Positions 36,668 through 45,174 of a stretch of DNA of 64,000 bases are shown here, in pieces. Every line of letters begins with the position of its first letter. Within the stretch, counting starts at the first letter, position 1. The notes under the pieces were generated by a model. The model had not been told where the DNA came from. It saw only the letters and a program-made list of their open reading frames with translations, and did no database searches. The translations under genes were made by a program, and so were the position numbers. The DNA lies in contig NZ_JAHSTU010000003.1 in assembly GCF_019145495.1 (NCBI RefSeq), positions 496,001 through 560,000 of the forward strand. Reading direction: 5' to 3'. The stretch comes from Pseudomonas azerbaijanoccidentalis (GTDB lineage Bacteria > Pseudomonadota > Gammaproteobacteria > Pseudomonadales > Pseudomonadaceae).

Positions 36668-36694
36668 GTAGGAGCGAGCCTGCTCGCTCCTACA
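36668..36694 (+). terminator. REP hairpin acting as probable terminator
   Basis: GTAGGAGCGAGC-CT-GCTCGCTCCTAC followed by ATTTTTG. It is a REP element in form and lies between the GST and hemB genes. Confidence 0.6.
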
Positions 36695-36723
36695 TTTTTG
36701 TCCCCCGATTTTCAGGAATACCC

Positions 36724-37698
36724 ATGTCCAGTCAGTTCCCCGAAGCACGCCCACGCCGTCTGCGCCGCAATGCGAGCCTGCGCAGTCTGTTCCAGGAAAC
36801 CGAATTCAGCCTGAACGACCTGGTGTTGCCGATTTTCGTCGAAGAAGAAATCGATGACTTCGTCCCGATCAATAGCATGCCGGGCGTGATGCGCATTCCA
36901 GAGTCGAAGCTGGCCGGCGAGATCGAGCGTTATGCCCGGGCCGGGATCAAGTCGGTGATGACGTTCGGCGTGTCCCATCATCTGGACGGCAATGGCAGCG
37001 ATACCTGGCGCGAGGATGGCCTGGTGTCGCGCATGTCGCGCATTGCCAAGGACGCGGTGCCGGAAATGATCGTCATGTCCGACACCTGTTTCTGCGAGTA
37101 CACCGATCATGGCCACTGCGGCGTGCTGCACAACCATGAAGTCGACAACGACCAGACCCTGCTGAACCTGGGCAAACAAGCGGTCGCCGCAGCCCGTGCC
37201 GGTGCCGATGTCATCGCGCCGTCTGCTGCGATGGACGGGCAGGTCCAGGCGATTCGCCGGGCGCTGGATGAAGCCGGTTTCACCCAGACGGCGATCATGG
37301 CCTATTCGACCAAGTTCGCTTCGGCGCTGTATGGCCCGTTCCGCGAAGCCGGCGGCAGCGCGCTCAAGGGTGACCGCAAAAGCTATCAAATGAACCCGAT
37401 GAACCGTCGTGAAGCGGTGCGTGAGTCGCTGCTGGACGAGCAGGAAGGCGCCGATGCGCTGATGGTCAAGCCGGCTGGTGCGTATCTGGACATCATCCGC
37501 GATATCCGCGAAGCCTCGCGCCTGCCGTTGTCGGCGTATCAGGTCAGTGGCGAGTACGCGATGATCAAGTTTGCTGCTCAGGCGGGTGCCATCGATGAAG
37601 ATCGCGTGGTGCGCGAAAGCCTCGGCGCGATCAAGCGGGCCGGTGCGGACCTGATCTTCACTTACTTTGCGATGGACCTGGCGTTGGCGGGGATCTGA
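36724..37698 (+). CDS. hemB: Delta-aminolevulinic acid dehydratase (porphobilinogen synthase), zinc-type
   Basis: Condenses two 5-aminolevulinate molecules to porphobilinogen in haem synthesis. The protein has 324 residues. The active-site lysines are Lys197 (YSTKFAS) and Lys249 (MVKPAG). The metal site reads [11 protein letters not shown] with Cys122, Cys124 and Cys132, the zinc-type triad. The housekeeping HemB of P. aeruginosa is known to lack these cysteines and uses magnesium, so this gene may be a second, zinc-dependent isozyme. It is preceded by a REP hairpin and followed by a REPIN, with no haem gene beside it. The start [16 protein letters not shown] is normal for the family. Confidence 0.93.
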   Translation: MSSQFPEARPRRLRRNASLRSLFQETEFSLNDLVLPIFVEEEIDDFVPINSMPGVMRIPESKLAGEIERYARAGIKSVMTFGVSHHLDGNGSDTWREDGLVSRMSRIAKDAVPEMIVMSDTCFCEYTDHGHCGVLHNHEVDNDQTLLNLGKQAVAAARAGADVIAPSAAMDGQVQAIRRALDEAGFTQTAIMAYSTKFASALYGPFREAGGSALKGDRKSYQMNPMNRREAVRESLLDEQEGADALMVKPAGAYLDIIRDIREASRLPLSAYQVSGEYAMIKFAAQAGAIDEDRVVRESLGAIKRAGADLIFTYFAMDLALAGI

Positions 37699-37716
37699 TA
37701 AACACAGCAAAACCCT

Positions 37717-37806
37717 GTGGGAGCGGGCTTGCCCGCGATAGAGGTATGTCAGACACATAGATGCTGGATGTGCCGCCGCCATCGCGGGCAAGCCCGCTCC
37801 CACAGG
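37717..37806. repeat. REPIN (GTGGGAGCGGGCTTGCCCGC family)
   Basis: Perfectly facing GTGGGAGCGGGCTTGCCCGC arms with a spacer containing GTCAGACACA. It separates convergent hemB and the flavin monooxygenase gene. Confidence 0.92.
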
Positions 37807-37820
37807 GGGCAATGGTGTCT

Positions 37821-39356
37821 TCAGGGAACGCTGAAAAACGGCCGAATCCCGTGATCGTGAAAATACCGCTCAATCACCTTCGGATCGGAACACGTCTCGG
37901 CAATCGCCACGTAGGTGTCGGGACGTAACAGATAAAAGCCGTTGCGCCCCAACCCAGCCTCTTCAAACGCCGGTCGCCAGTCGAACACCTGCAACGGTAA
38001 ATGGTGCTCGTGGCACCACGCGATCATCTCGTCGCTGGTGTCGCCATACACGTGCACCTGCCAGGTCAGACACTTCAACGATTCAAAATTGTCACCCTCA
38101 CCGTCGTGTGCCCAAGGAAGGCGATCGCCACCGTGTACGTGGCCGGCCACGCCGTTGCTCAGGGCCATCCCGCGATAGTTCAGGGTGATTTGCGACACCG
38201 TGCGAAACAGGAACTCGCGGGAGGTTTCGTACGACGCCATTTTTGGAATCAAGAAGGGCGCCAGGCGGGTGCGCAACAGATCAGCCATGCGCCCTTCGGC
38301 GGTGACGAAGGTGAACACCCGGTCGGTGGTAGCCACCAGTTTGCGGGCGAAGGCGATGCGCTCGCTTTCATAGGTGTCGAGCAATCGGGCCTCGGCGCCG
38401 CCACTCAGCACAGCCGCGAGTTTCCAGGCCAGGTTGATCGCATCGCCGATGCCGGTGTTCATCCCCTGGCCACCGGCAGGGCTATGCACATGGGCGGCGT
38501 CGCCCAGTAAAAAAGCACGACCGGTGCGAAAGTGGTCAGCCACCCGATGATGCACGCGGTAAGTGGAGAACCAGTTGAGTTGTTCGATCTTCACCTGCAT
38601 GTGTTCGATGGCCCGGCTGCTGACGTCTTCGAAGCGCAGGGTTTCGGCCTGCTCGGCGCGTTCGTCGCGCACGGTGCCGATCAATCGCGCACGGCCTTCG
38701 GCGGCCAACGGAAACACCGCAAGGAAGTCTGCTTCGTCGAGATCCACGTGCAGTTCGCCGTTGAATGCCGGACCGCTGGCCTGCACGTCGGCGACATAGA
38801 AAATCTGTTGATAAGTGCCGCCGGGAAAGCCGGTGTCGAGGGATTTGCGCACGATTGAACGGGCGCCGTCGCAGCCGGCCAGGTAGCATGCCTGGCAGGT
38901 TTCCTGTTGCCCGTCGGCCAGGCGCAGGGTGGCGGTGATGCCGTCGCCGTTTTCCTCGAAGCCCAGCAACTCGGTGTTGCGTTCGACGCTGACGCCGAAG
39001 GTTTCCAGGCGCTCGATCAGCAGCCGTTCGTGCTCATCCTGCGGAAAAATTTCGAGAAACGCGTAAGGCGTCAAACCTTCGCCGACACGGCTCAGCGGCA
39101 AGCGTGCCACGGCCTCGCCCTTGACCCAGAAATTGGCGGCAGCCACACGATGGCCGCGCTGCACGATCGCCTCTGCAAGGCCGAGCTGGCGGTATAACTC
39201 CAGCGTCCGCGCCTGAACGGCCAGCGCCCGCGACGTGGTGCCGGGGGCGCTGGCCTTGTCGATGATCCGTGCACGCACCCCCAGTTTGCTCAACCACAGA
39301 GCCAATACCAGCCCGGTCGGGCCGGCGCCGATGATCAACACGTCGCTGCGGTGCAT
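37821..39356 (-). CDS. FAD-dependent aromatic-ring-type monooxygenase
   Basis: A 511-residue flavoprotein hydroxylase of the UbiH/MhpA/PCP-monooxygenase superfamily. FAD motif GAGPTGLVLALWLSKLG at about 9-25, the DG motif CDGARSIVRKSL in the middle and the GD motif FLLGDAAHVHSPAGGQGMN at about 280 that contacts FAD ribose. A C-terminal thioredoxin-like region follows (VHVYGDTSDEMIAW, YLLRPDTYVAI). The start at 39356 is chosen for AGAGGA upstream; 16 extra codons upstream are unlikely. The substrate is probably a phenolic compound but cannot be named. No ring-cleavage genes nearby. Confidence 0.9.
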   Translation of the reverse strand: MHRSDVLIIGAGPTGLVLALWLSKLGVRARIIDKASAPGTTSRALAVQARTLELYRQLGLAEAIVQRGHRVAAANFWVKGEAVARLPLSRVGEGLTPYAFLEIFPQDEHERLLIERLETFGVSVERNTELLGFEENGDGITATLRLADGQQETCQACYLAGCDGARSIVRKSLDTGFPGGTYQQIFYVADVQASGPAFNGELHVDLDEADFLAVFPLAAEGRARLIGTVRDERAEQAETLRFEDVSSRAIEHMQVKIEQLNWFSTYRVHHRVADHFRTGRAFLLGDAAHVHSPAGGQGMNTGIGDAINLAWKLAAVLSGGAEARLLDTYESERIAFARKLVATTDRVFTFVTAEGRMADLLRTRLAPFLIPKMASYETSREFLFRTVSQITLNYRGMALSNGVAGHVHGGDRLPWAHDGEGDNFESLKCLTWQVHVYGDTSDEMIAWCHEHHLPLQVFDWRPAFEEAGLGRNGFYLLRPDTYVAIAETCSDPKVIERYFHDHGIRPFFSVP

Positions 39357-39433
39357 GAACCAGTCCTCTTCGCCAAGTGGTTCAAGTATGGTCCACAGAC
39401 GCAAGGCGGCCAGGCTGACTGCTCAACGGAAAT

Positions 39434-39490
39434 GGCTGCGATCTTTTGATTTTCAAAAATCAAAAGATCGCAGCCTGCGGCAGCGCCTAC
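39434..39490. repeat. REP hairpin
   Basis: CTGCGATCTTTTGATTTT and its facing copy, followed by one CAGCCTGCGGCAGCGCCTAC arm; the left arm is truncated. It separates the monooxygenase from the receptor gene upstream. Confidence 0.75.
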
Positions 39491-39507
39491 GAGGAGGCGT
39501 TTGGCGG

Positions 39508-41709
39508 TTAGAAGTCGATGGTGCCCGACAGCTTCGCCACCCGCGGCTCGCCCTGGGTCAGGAAACCGCCCTGGGCGGATTCCCAGTACTCGTTGTTGGC
39601 GACGTTCTCGACGTTGAAGCGCACGGTCACGTCCTTTTCCTGGACCTTGAAGGCGTAGCGGGCGCCGGCATCGAAGCGGTTCCAGGTCGGCAGGCTGAGG
39701 TTGTTGGCGGCGTCGGCGTACTGGCCACCGGTGCGTAACATCCGCCCGTTGAGCGCGACGCCTGGCAAGCCCGGCACATCCCAATCGACGCTGGCGTTGA
39801 ACTGAAAGGTCGGTACGCCGATGGCATGGTTGCCATCGTTGAGACCGCCCTGGGTTTTCTTCAGTTCGGTGTCCATCACCGTGACGCCGCTGAGCAGGCG
39901 CAGGCCATCGATGGGTTCGCCGAAGACGTTGAGTTCCACGCCTTTATTGACTTGCTCGCCGTCGTTCACGAAGCGTGCGGTGGTGTCGTCGATGACTTCG
40001 GTGTAGCCATCGGCAGGCTGCTCGATTCGATAGACACCGAGGGTGGCGCCATAGGTGCCCATGTCGACTTTCACACCGGCTTCGATCTGCTTCGAACGGG
40101 CCGGGGCAAAGGCTTCATTGCCGTTGACCACGACCCGCGAGCCGGACGTTGTTGGGGAGGTTGGCCCTTGCGCCAGGCCTTCGATGCGGTTGGCATAGAA
40201 CGACACATGCTCCCACGGCTTGAATACGATGCCGTAAACCGGCGTGGTGATCGACTCGTCGTAATTGGAGGTGCGTGTCCCGGTGCCGTAGGCGTAGCCC
40301 TGGACTACCAGTTGTTGGCGACGCACACCGACGGTCACCAGCAGGCGGTCATCGAAGAAACCCAGGGTGTCGGACACCGCGCCGCTGCGCACGAAAGTCT
40401 TGCCAGTGATGCCCGGGTCATGCAGGTCACCGCCGGAGAAACCGCCCTGTGGCGCCGGAACGTCGACTGGGTGATAGATGTTGTTCGGGTATTGGGTCAG
40501 GTCGAAATCGAAGGCGTTGCGCTGCTGGGTCCAGATTCCTGCCAGGCCGAAGTTGAGCTGGTGACTGACCGGGCCCGTGGCGAATTTGCCGTTGAGGCCG
40601 GCCATGGCGCTGGTGTTGTCTTCGTCGTGGGGAATGAACGAGCCGGACGTGGTTGAGCTGCCGTCATTTCCGACCAGGGTGGTGCCATCGTAGTTGCCCA
40701 CTTCGCGGGTGTGCTTGGCGCCGGCGGCGGCGTAGGCGGTCCAGCTTTCGTTCAGGTCGTACTCGGCGCGCAGCATGCCGAAGGTGTCTTCGATCTGGGT
40801 GAACCCCCATTTCTGTGCGTAGTTGGTGTCGGCCGAAGGCGCATCCGGAATGTGCGTGGCGGTGCCGAGGTTGACCGAGCTGCGTCCGCCGTTGATGCGT
40901 TCCTTCGAGTAGACGAAGTCAGCGGAAATCCGCAGGGCATCGCCGCGATAGTCGAGGCCGATGGCGAACAGTTTGGAGCGCTGGTTTTCATCGTCGATGG
41001 CGGTGTCGCCTTCGCGTTGCGAGAGGTTGATCCGCGCGCCGAAGCGATTGTCCTCGCCGAAGCGCTGGCCGACATCCAGGTGCTCACCGATGCGCCCATC
41101 GTCGCTGATGTCGGTGCTGAAACGGCGCAGCGGCACGTCGCCGGCGCGTTTGGGTTGCAGGTTGACGCCGCCACCGATGCCGGAGCCGCTCGGGGTCACG
41201 CCGTTGATGAAGGCGTTAGGGCCTTTGAATACTTCCACACGCTCCAGCGCGTCGGTGGAAACGATCTGCCGCGGCAGGATGCCGTACAGGCCATTGAAGG
41301 AAATATCGTCGCCGTTAAGCGGCAGGCCACGGATCATGAAGGTCTGGGCCTGGTTGGAAAACCCGGACGCCTGGCGCACCGATGAATCGTTGAGCAGCAC
41401 ATCGCCGACGTTTTCGGCCTGCTGGTCGCGGATCAGTTGTTCGGTATAGGACGTCACGCTGAACGGCACGTCCATCATGTCCTGATTGCCCAGCACGCCG
41501 AGTTGACCGCCGCGTGCGACCTGACCACCGGCATATACCGGGGGGAGATCGGGTGGCACCGGGGCATCGGCATTGATGTTGACATCGCCCAGCACCAACG
41601 GTTTGCCGTCGGTGGGCTCAGGCGTAGCCGCATAGGCAGTCATGGACAGAGAGCAAAACAAGGCGAGAAACGTCGGGCGAAAGGGAGCGCCGAGGGCTGG
41701 AGTAGGCAT
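39508..41709 (-). CDS. TonB-dependent siderophore receptor
   Basis: A 733-residue outer-membrane receptor. Signal peptide to about residue 27 (cleavage near TAYAA-TP). The plug domain (about 75-190) shows MDVPFSVTSYTEQLIRDQQAENVGDVL and FMIRGLPLNGDDISFNGLYG with GRVEV-type ERVEVFKGPNAFINGVTPSGSGIGGGVNL. The 22-strand barrel ends in TIDF, the usual terminal aromatic. No N-terminal signalling domain, so it is not a transducer. It resembles catecholate and hydroxamate xenosiderophore receptors; the ligand is unknown. AGGAACG precedes the ATG. Iron regulation is expected, but I find only a weak Fur-like stretch upstream. Confidence 0.92.
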   Translation of the reverse strand: MPTPALGAPFRPTFLALFCSLSMTAYAATPEPTDGKPLVLGDVNINADAPVPPDLPPVYAGGQVARGGQLGVLGNQDMMDVPFSVTSYTEQLIRDQQAENVGDVLLNDSSVRQASGFSNQAQTFMIRGLPLNGDDISFNGLYGILPRQIVSTDALERVEVFKGPNAFINGVTPSGSGIGGGVNLQPKRAGDVPLRRFSTDISDDGRIGEHLDVGQRFGEDNRFGARINLSQREGDTAIDDENQRSKLFAIGLDYRGDALRISADFVYSKERINGGRSSVNLGTATHIPDAPSADTNYAQKWGFTQIEDTFGMLRAEYDLNESWTAYAAAGAKHTREVGNYDGTTLVGNDGSSTTSGSFIPHDEDNTSAMAGLNGKFATGPVSHQLNFGLAGIWTQQRNAFDFDLTQYPNNIYHPVDVPAPQGGFSGGDLHDPGITGKTFVRSGAVSDTLGFFDDRLLVTVGVRRQQLVVQGYAYGTGTRTSNYDESITTPVYGIVFKPWEHVSFYANRIEGLAQGPTSPTTSGSRVVVNGNEAFAPARSKQIEAGVKVDMGTYGATLGVYRIEQPADGYTEVIDDTTARFVNDGEQVNKGVELNVFGEPIDGLRLLSGVTVMDTELKKTQGGLNDGNHAIGVPTFQFNASVDWDVPGLPGVALNGRMLRTGGQYADAANNLSLPTWNRFDAGARYAFKVQEKDVTVRFNVENVANNEYWESAQGGFLTQGEPRVAKLSGTIDF

Positions 41710-42091
41710 GTTTCGTTCCTGTAGAGAAGGAAGTGACGGCGCAATTCTCCATGCGCAAATGCGACTCCAGATACAAATGATAGGGGTTCCCAGTCACATC
41801 GCACGATTTTTTTGTCTTCACTGCTACAGGTAGCCATCCGTAGCAGCTGCCGAGCCTGCGAGGTTGCGTTCGGCGGCGCAGCCGTCGTAAACCCGATGAA
41901 TGCGATTTACCGAAAAGCGCGAGTGCCTGGTTTCACGACTGCTTCGCAGCCGAACGCAACCTCGCAGGCTCGGCAGCTGCTACGGAGGATGGAGTTGCTG
42001 GAGGGAACGCAGCTTGGCGGGGGAGGGTCATAGCCTGCGCCATGCGAATGGTCGTATGGTTAACCCGGTTCAATGGACTCCCTGGAGCAAC
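41710..42091. other. 382 bp gene-free region between divergent receptor and DUF1615 genes
   Basis: Contains the upstream region of the TonB receptor (with ATACAAATGATAG at about 41771-41783, only a poor match to a Fur box) and a 145 bp REPIN (41840-41984). No further gene is seen. Confidence 0.5.
41840..41984. repeat. 145 bp REPIN of the GTAGCAGCTGCCGAG family
   Basis: Outer arms GTAGCAGCTGCCGAGCCTGC and GCAGGCTCGGCAGCTGCTAC, inner arms GAGGTTGCGTTCGGCGG and CCGAACGCAACCTCG. The same plan is seen at 47098-47242 and 53819-53962. Confidence 0.92.
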
Positions 42092-43180
42092 ATGCAAGCC
42101 CAACGATTGATCATGAGTGTCGCCGCGTTGCTGGTGCTGGCCGGTTGCAGCAGTCAGCGGACTCAAGAAGCCCCGGTGCGCAAGCCTGCCGAGGTCAAGG
42201 CGCAAATCGTACGGTTGCTGCCGGCGAAAACCGTGGATCGTGAGGGCTGGGCGACGGACATCTACGCCGCGTTTGCTGCGCAGAGCATTGCACCCACCAC
42301 GCAAAACCTGTGTGCGGTGCTGGCGGTTACCGAGCAGGAATCGACGTTCCAGGTCGACCCGCCGGTGCCCGGACTGGGCAAGATCGCCCGCGAGGAAATC
42401 GATCGCCGAGCGAGCAAGGCACACATTCCCGGGCTATTGGTCAGTGGTGCCTTGCGGGTGAGTTCGCCTACCGGCAAAACCTATAGCGACCGTCTGAATG
42501 CAGCGCGCAGTGAGAAAGAACTGAGTGCGATTTTCGATGATTTCATCGGCATGGTGCCCATGGGACAGACGTTGTTCGCCGGTTTCAACCCGGTGCACAC
42601 CGGCGGGCCGATGCAGGTCAGCATCGATTTTGCCGAACAGCACGCCAAGGGTTATCCCTATCCGGTGGATGGCTCGATTCGTCGTGAGGTGTTCAGCCGT
42701 CGGGGCGGCATGTATTTCGGCATCGCCCATTTGCTGGGTTACCCGGTGAGCTACGAACAGCCGCTGTATCGTTTTGCCGACTTCAACGCCGGTTGGTACG
42801 CCAGCCGCAATGCGGCGTTCCAGAATGCCGTCAGTCGGGCCTCGGGTATTCCATTAGCGCTGGACGGGGATCTGGTCCGCTACGGTTCGATCATGCCCGG
42901 CAGTACGGAGCTGGCGGTGCGCACCCTCGGAAAGCAGTTGGACATGCGTAATCCAACCATCCGGGATCAGTTGGAGGAGGGCAACAGCCTGGCCTTCGAG
43001 AACAGCAAACTCTATCAGCGGGTCTTCGCGTTGGCCGAACAAGCTGAAGGGCGGTCGCTGCCTCGTGCGGTGTTGCCGGGGATTGTCCTGCAAAGCCCGA
43101 AAATCACCCGCAAACTCACCACGGCGTGGTTTGCCAAACGGGTTGATGAGCGTTATCAGCGTTGCATGGCGCGTAATTGA
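42092..43180 (+). CDS. DUF1615-family lipoprotein (YaiW-like)
   Basis: A 362-residue lipoprotein. The signal has a hydrophobic core and lipobox LAGC (LIMSVAALLVLAGCSS), so it is acylated and probably reaches the outer membrane. The mature part matches the DUF1615 family of E. coli YaiW (AVTEQESTFQVDPPVPGLGKIAREEI, FFAGFNPVHTGGPMQVSIDFA-like core, RRGGMYFGIAHLLGYP). YaiW is an outer-membrane lipoprotein linked to peptide uptake; the role here is untested. The start at 42092 is chosen because TGGAG precedes it and the signal peptide then has normal length. It ends before a shared terminator. Confidence 0.88.
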   Translation: MQAQRLIMSVAALLVLAGCSSQRTQEAPVRKPAEVKAQIVRLLPAKTVDREGWATDIYAAFAAQSIAPTTQNLCAVLAVTEQESTFQVDPPVPGLGKIAREEIDRRASKAHIPGLLVSGALRVSSPTGKTYSDRLNAARSEKELSAIFDDFIGMVPMGQTLFAGFNPVHTGGPMQVSIDFAEQHAKGYPYPVDGSIRREVFSRRGGMYFGIAHLLGYPVSYEQPLYRFADFNAGWYASRNAAFQNAVSRASGIPLALDGDLVRYGSIMPGSTELAVRTLGKQLDMRNPTIRDQLEEGNSLAFENSKLYQRVFALAEQAEGRSLPRAVLPGIVLQSPKITRKLTTAWFAKRVDERYQRCMARN

Positions 43181-43207
43181 AGGGAACAGAGCATCTACAC
43201 GCTCGTG

Positions 43208-43239
43208 AAAAAGCCCGGCTGATCAGGCCGGGCTTTTTG
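43208..43239. terminator. Bidirectional terminator
   Basis: AAAAAGCCCGGC-TGATCA-GCCGGGCTTTTT-type stem (AAAAAGCCCGGCTGATCAGG onward) with A and T tracts on either side, between the converging DUF1615 and repeat-protein genes. Confidence 0.92.
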
Positions 43240-43264
43240 TGGGTGTAGCGGTGTAGCGATTTGT

Positions 43265-43672
43265 TTAGGCGACGGTGTTGCCTTGCAGGCGATCCGAACC
43301 ATCAGCAGCCACTTCGTTGCCTTTCAGGCGATCCGAACCATCAGCAGCCACTTCGTTGCCTTTCAGGCGATCCGAACCATCAGCAGCCACTTCGTTGCCT
43401 TTCAGGCGATCCGAGCCATCAGCAGCCACTTCGTTGCCTTTCAAACGATCCGAACCATCGGCAGCGACCGCGTTACGTTTTTCCAGCAGGCGTTCAGCGC
43501 CACCTTCAGCAACACGATTCTGTTGCAGACGGTCAGAACCCCCTTCAGCCACACGGCTTTCGATCAGACGATCCGCGCCGCCTTCAGCGACGACAGGTTG
43601 AGCAGAGGTAGCGGCAAAAGCGTTAACTGCGAAAACCGAGAAAGCGATGCTGAGGAGAGTTTGGCGTTTCAT
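43265..43672 (-). CDS. Secreted tandem-repeat protein
   Basis: A 135-residue protein with a clean signal peptide (MKRQTLLSIAFSVFAVNAFA, cleavage at AFA-AT). The rest is eight repeats: three of 12-13 residues of the form VAEGGxDRLxxxR, then five of 13 residues VAADGSDRLKGNE, the last one ending in QGNTVA. The five C-terminal repeats are nearly identical at DNA level (39 bp unit). No cysteine and no known domain; the regular acidic and basic spacing could bind a ligand or metal. I recall similar proteins in Pseudomonas carrying the unsupported label phage infection protein. It faces the DUF1615 gene and is followed by a terminator. Function unknown. Confidence 0.9.
   Translation of the reverse strand: MKRQTLLSIAFSVFAVNAFAATSAQPVVAEGGADRLIESRVAEGGSDRLQQNRVAEGGAERLLEKRNAVAADGSDRLKGNEVAADGSDRLKGNEVAADGSDRLKGNEVAADGSDRLKGNEVAADGSDRLQGNTVA
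43311..43484 (-). repeat. 39 bp tandem repeats within the secreted repeat protein
   Basis: Four to five almost identical 39 bp units (CTTCGTTGCCTTTCAGGCGA... on the plus strand), each encoding VAADGSDRLKGNE. Prone to slippage, so copy number may vary between strains. Confidence 0.9.
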
Positions 43673-43817
43673 GATCGTGTGCTCCGGGGTGTAATGGGTT
43701 GGTATGGAGCTGATGTTACGCCGCGGATTTTTTAAGAGAACTTCATTGACGTGATGGTGAACATCGACAGTATTGATGTTGGGCGTGTACTACCTGTCGT
43801 GAGGCTGATGATGACGC

Positions 43818-44540
43818 TCAGAGCACCTTCACGGCGCGACCGATGAACTGAATCGGCCCGGTCGGCTTGCCGATTGGCGAGCCATTGGGGTTTTCCAGGG
43901 TCAGTTCGAACAACTGGTTCGGCTCCAGAGGCGGCAGTTTGTCCAGCGGCACCGACAGCGTTTGCCCCGGTTTCACCAGGCCGAGGGACACCGGCCCCTG
44001 CCAGCCTTCGGCCTTGGTCCAGAACTCCAGGGCCTTGTCTGCCGGCACTTCCACGACGCCCAGCGGGATCAGCTGGATTTCCCTGGGGTTGCTGGCTTGA
44101 ATCACCCACCCAGGCGCCTTGTCTTGCGGAGCGACCAGCACCACCAGATACGTCGGCTTGACCGTGGTTTGCGTCAACAGCATGGCCCCCAGCAACAGGG
44201 TCGCGGCCAGCCCGGCGCCGGCCAGGCCTCGCCACAAAGGCAGGCGGTTCCACCAGGTCGCGGGCGGCATCGCGCGGGACGTCGATGGCTGGCGATAAAG
44301 GGCATTCACGCTGCGTTCGATGCGCTGCCACAGATGCGCCGATGGCGTGAGCGGTTCGGCCAGTTCGGTCAAACCCAGCAAACGCCGCTCCCAGGAGTCT
44401 ATGGCGCTGCGCAAGCCGACATCACTGCGCAGGCGTTGCTGAACCTCGGCGCGTTGCTCGGCCGACAGCGTCCCCAGCACGTACTCGCTGGCCAACTCGT
44501 CGAGCGCTTCCGGGGTTTCGTCGGTCGGTCTGGTGATCAT
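43818..44540 (-). CDS. Anti-sigma factor (RskA/ChrR-like)
   Basis: A 240-residue inner-membrane protein. The N-terminal cytoplasmic part (about 1-90, DELASEYVLGTLSAEQRAEVQQRL) is the zinc-free anti-sigma domain that captures the sigma factor. One membrane span at about 104-122 (GLAGAGLAATLLLGAMLL) leads to a periplasmic C-terminal domain (TYLVVLVAPQDKAPGWVIQAS) of the anti-sigma-K type. Its ATG overlaps the stop of the ECF sigma gene (ATGA), so the two are translationally coupled. It should hold the sigma factor inactive until an envelope or redox signal; the signal is unknown. Confidence 0.92.
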   Translation of the reverse strand: MITRPTDETPEALDELASEYVLGTLSAEQRAEVQQRLRSDVGLRSAIDSWERRLLGLTELAEPLTPSAHLWQRIERSVNALYRQPSTSRAMPPATWWNRLPLWRGLAGAGLAATLLLGAMLLTQTTVKPTYLVVLVAPQDKAPGWVIQASNPREIQLIPLGVVEVPADKALEFWTKAEGWQGPVSLGLVKPGQTLSVPLDKLPPLEPNQLFELTLENPNGSPIGKPTGPIQFIGRAVKVL

Positions 44541-45067
44541 CCCATGCACTCCCGCAATGCCGTCAGGCTCCGCTTGATCCAGGCTTTGACGGTGCCCAGC
44601 GGGGTGCCGAGTTTGTGTGAAATTTGCGCGTGGGTAAAACCGTCGACGTACGCGTGCACGATGCAGTTGCGTCGTGCCGGCTCCAGTTGCTCCAGGCACC
44701 CATGGATGCGTGCCGAATGCTCCTGGAAATCGAAGGTGTTCGCGCTGTTGTCCTGCACGTCGACATCGTCTTGAACTTCGCGGCTGTGATCGCGCAGGTA
44801 ATTGAGCGCCAGGTGCCGGGTCACACTGTACATCCAGCCCCTGGCCGAACCACGCGCCGGGTCAAAACGCCCGGCGCCAGTCCAGATCTTCAGGAACGCA
44901 TCGTGGACGATGTCTTCGGCCAGCGCCGTATCCCGCACCAGACGCTTGGCCACCCCCAACAGCCGCGGGCTCTCCTGCACGTACAAATCGCGCAGGGCCT
45001 GACGCTCACCGCGCGCGCAGGCGGCCAAGTGGTGTTCGTAGTCGAAAAGGGTTTCGGGCAAGGACAC
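44537..45067 (-). CDS. ECF sigma factor (SigK-like)
   Basis: A 176-residue ECF RNA polymerase sigma factor. Region 2 (about 25-95) has AEDIVHDAFLKIW and ARGWMYSVTRHLALNYLRD; region 4 (about 120-170) has EPARRNCIVHAYVDGFTHAQISHKLGTPLGTVKAWIKRSL. Such sigma factors answer to the adjacent anti-sigma gene. The upstream gene on the same strand encodes a DUF3455 periplasmic protein, a possible member of its regulon, 107 bases away. The start MSLPETLF at 45067 follows a GGACA-like site and is typical. Direct target promoters cannot be deduced here. Confidence 0.93.
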   Translation of the reverse strand: MSLPETLFDYEHHLAACARGERQALRDLYVQESPRLLGVAKRLVRDTALAEDIVHDAFLKIWTGAGRFDPARGSARGWMYSVTRHLALNYLRDHSREVQDDVDVQDNSANTFDFQEHSARIHGCLEQLEPARRNCIVHAYVDGFTHAQISHKLGTPLGTVKAWIKRSLTALRECMG

Positions 45068-45174
45068 TGTTCTCGGCCGGCAGTGGGTTGAAAGGTCGAA
45101 TGCAATCTAGCAAACAATCGGCAGCCTTGTAGGCGCAAGGCTGCCCGTGCAGGCAATCTGTCAGATACCGGGCC

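Noticed and set aside
41760..41790. Fur box upstream of the TonB receptor
   Set aside because: ATACAAATGATAG shares only a few positions with the Fur consensus; too weak to annotate as a site.
43311..43484. CRISPR array
   Set aside because: The 39 bp units are directly adjacent without unique spacers and lie inside a coding sequence.
43265..43611. Plus-strand frames over the 39 bp repeats
   Set aside because: They are periodic only because the real minus-strand gene is repetitive. The minus frame has the signal peptide and ribosome site.
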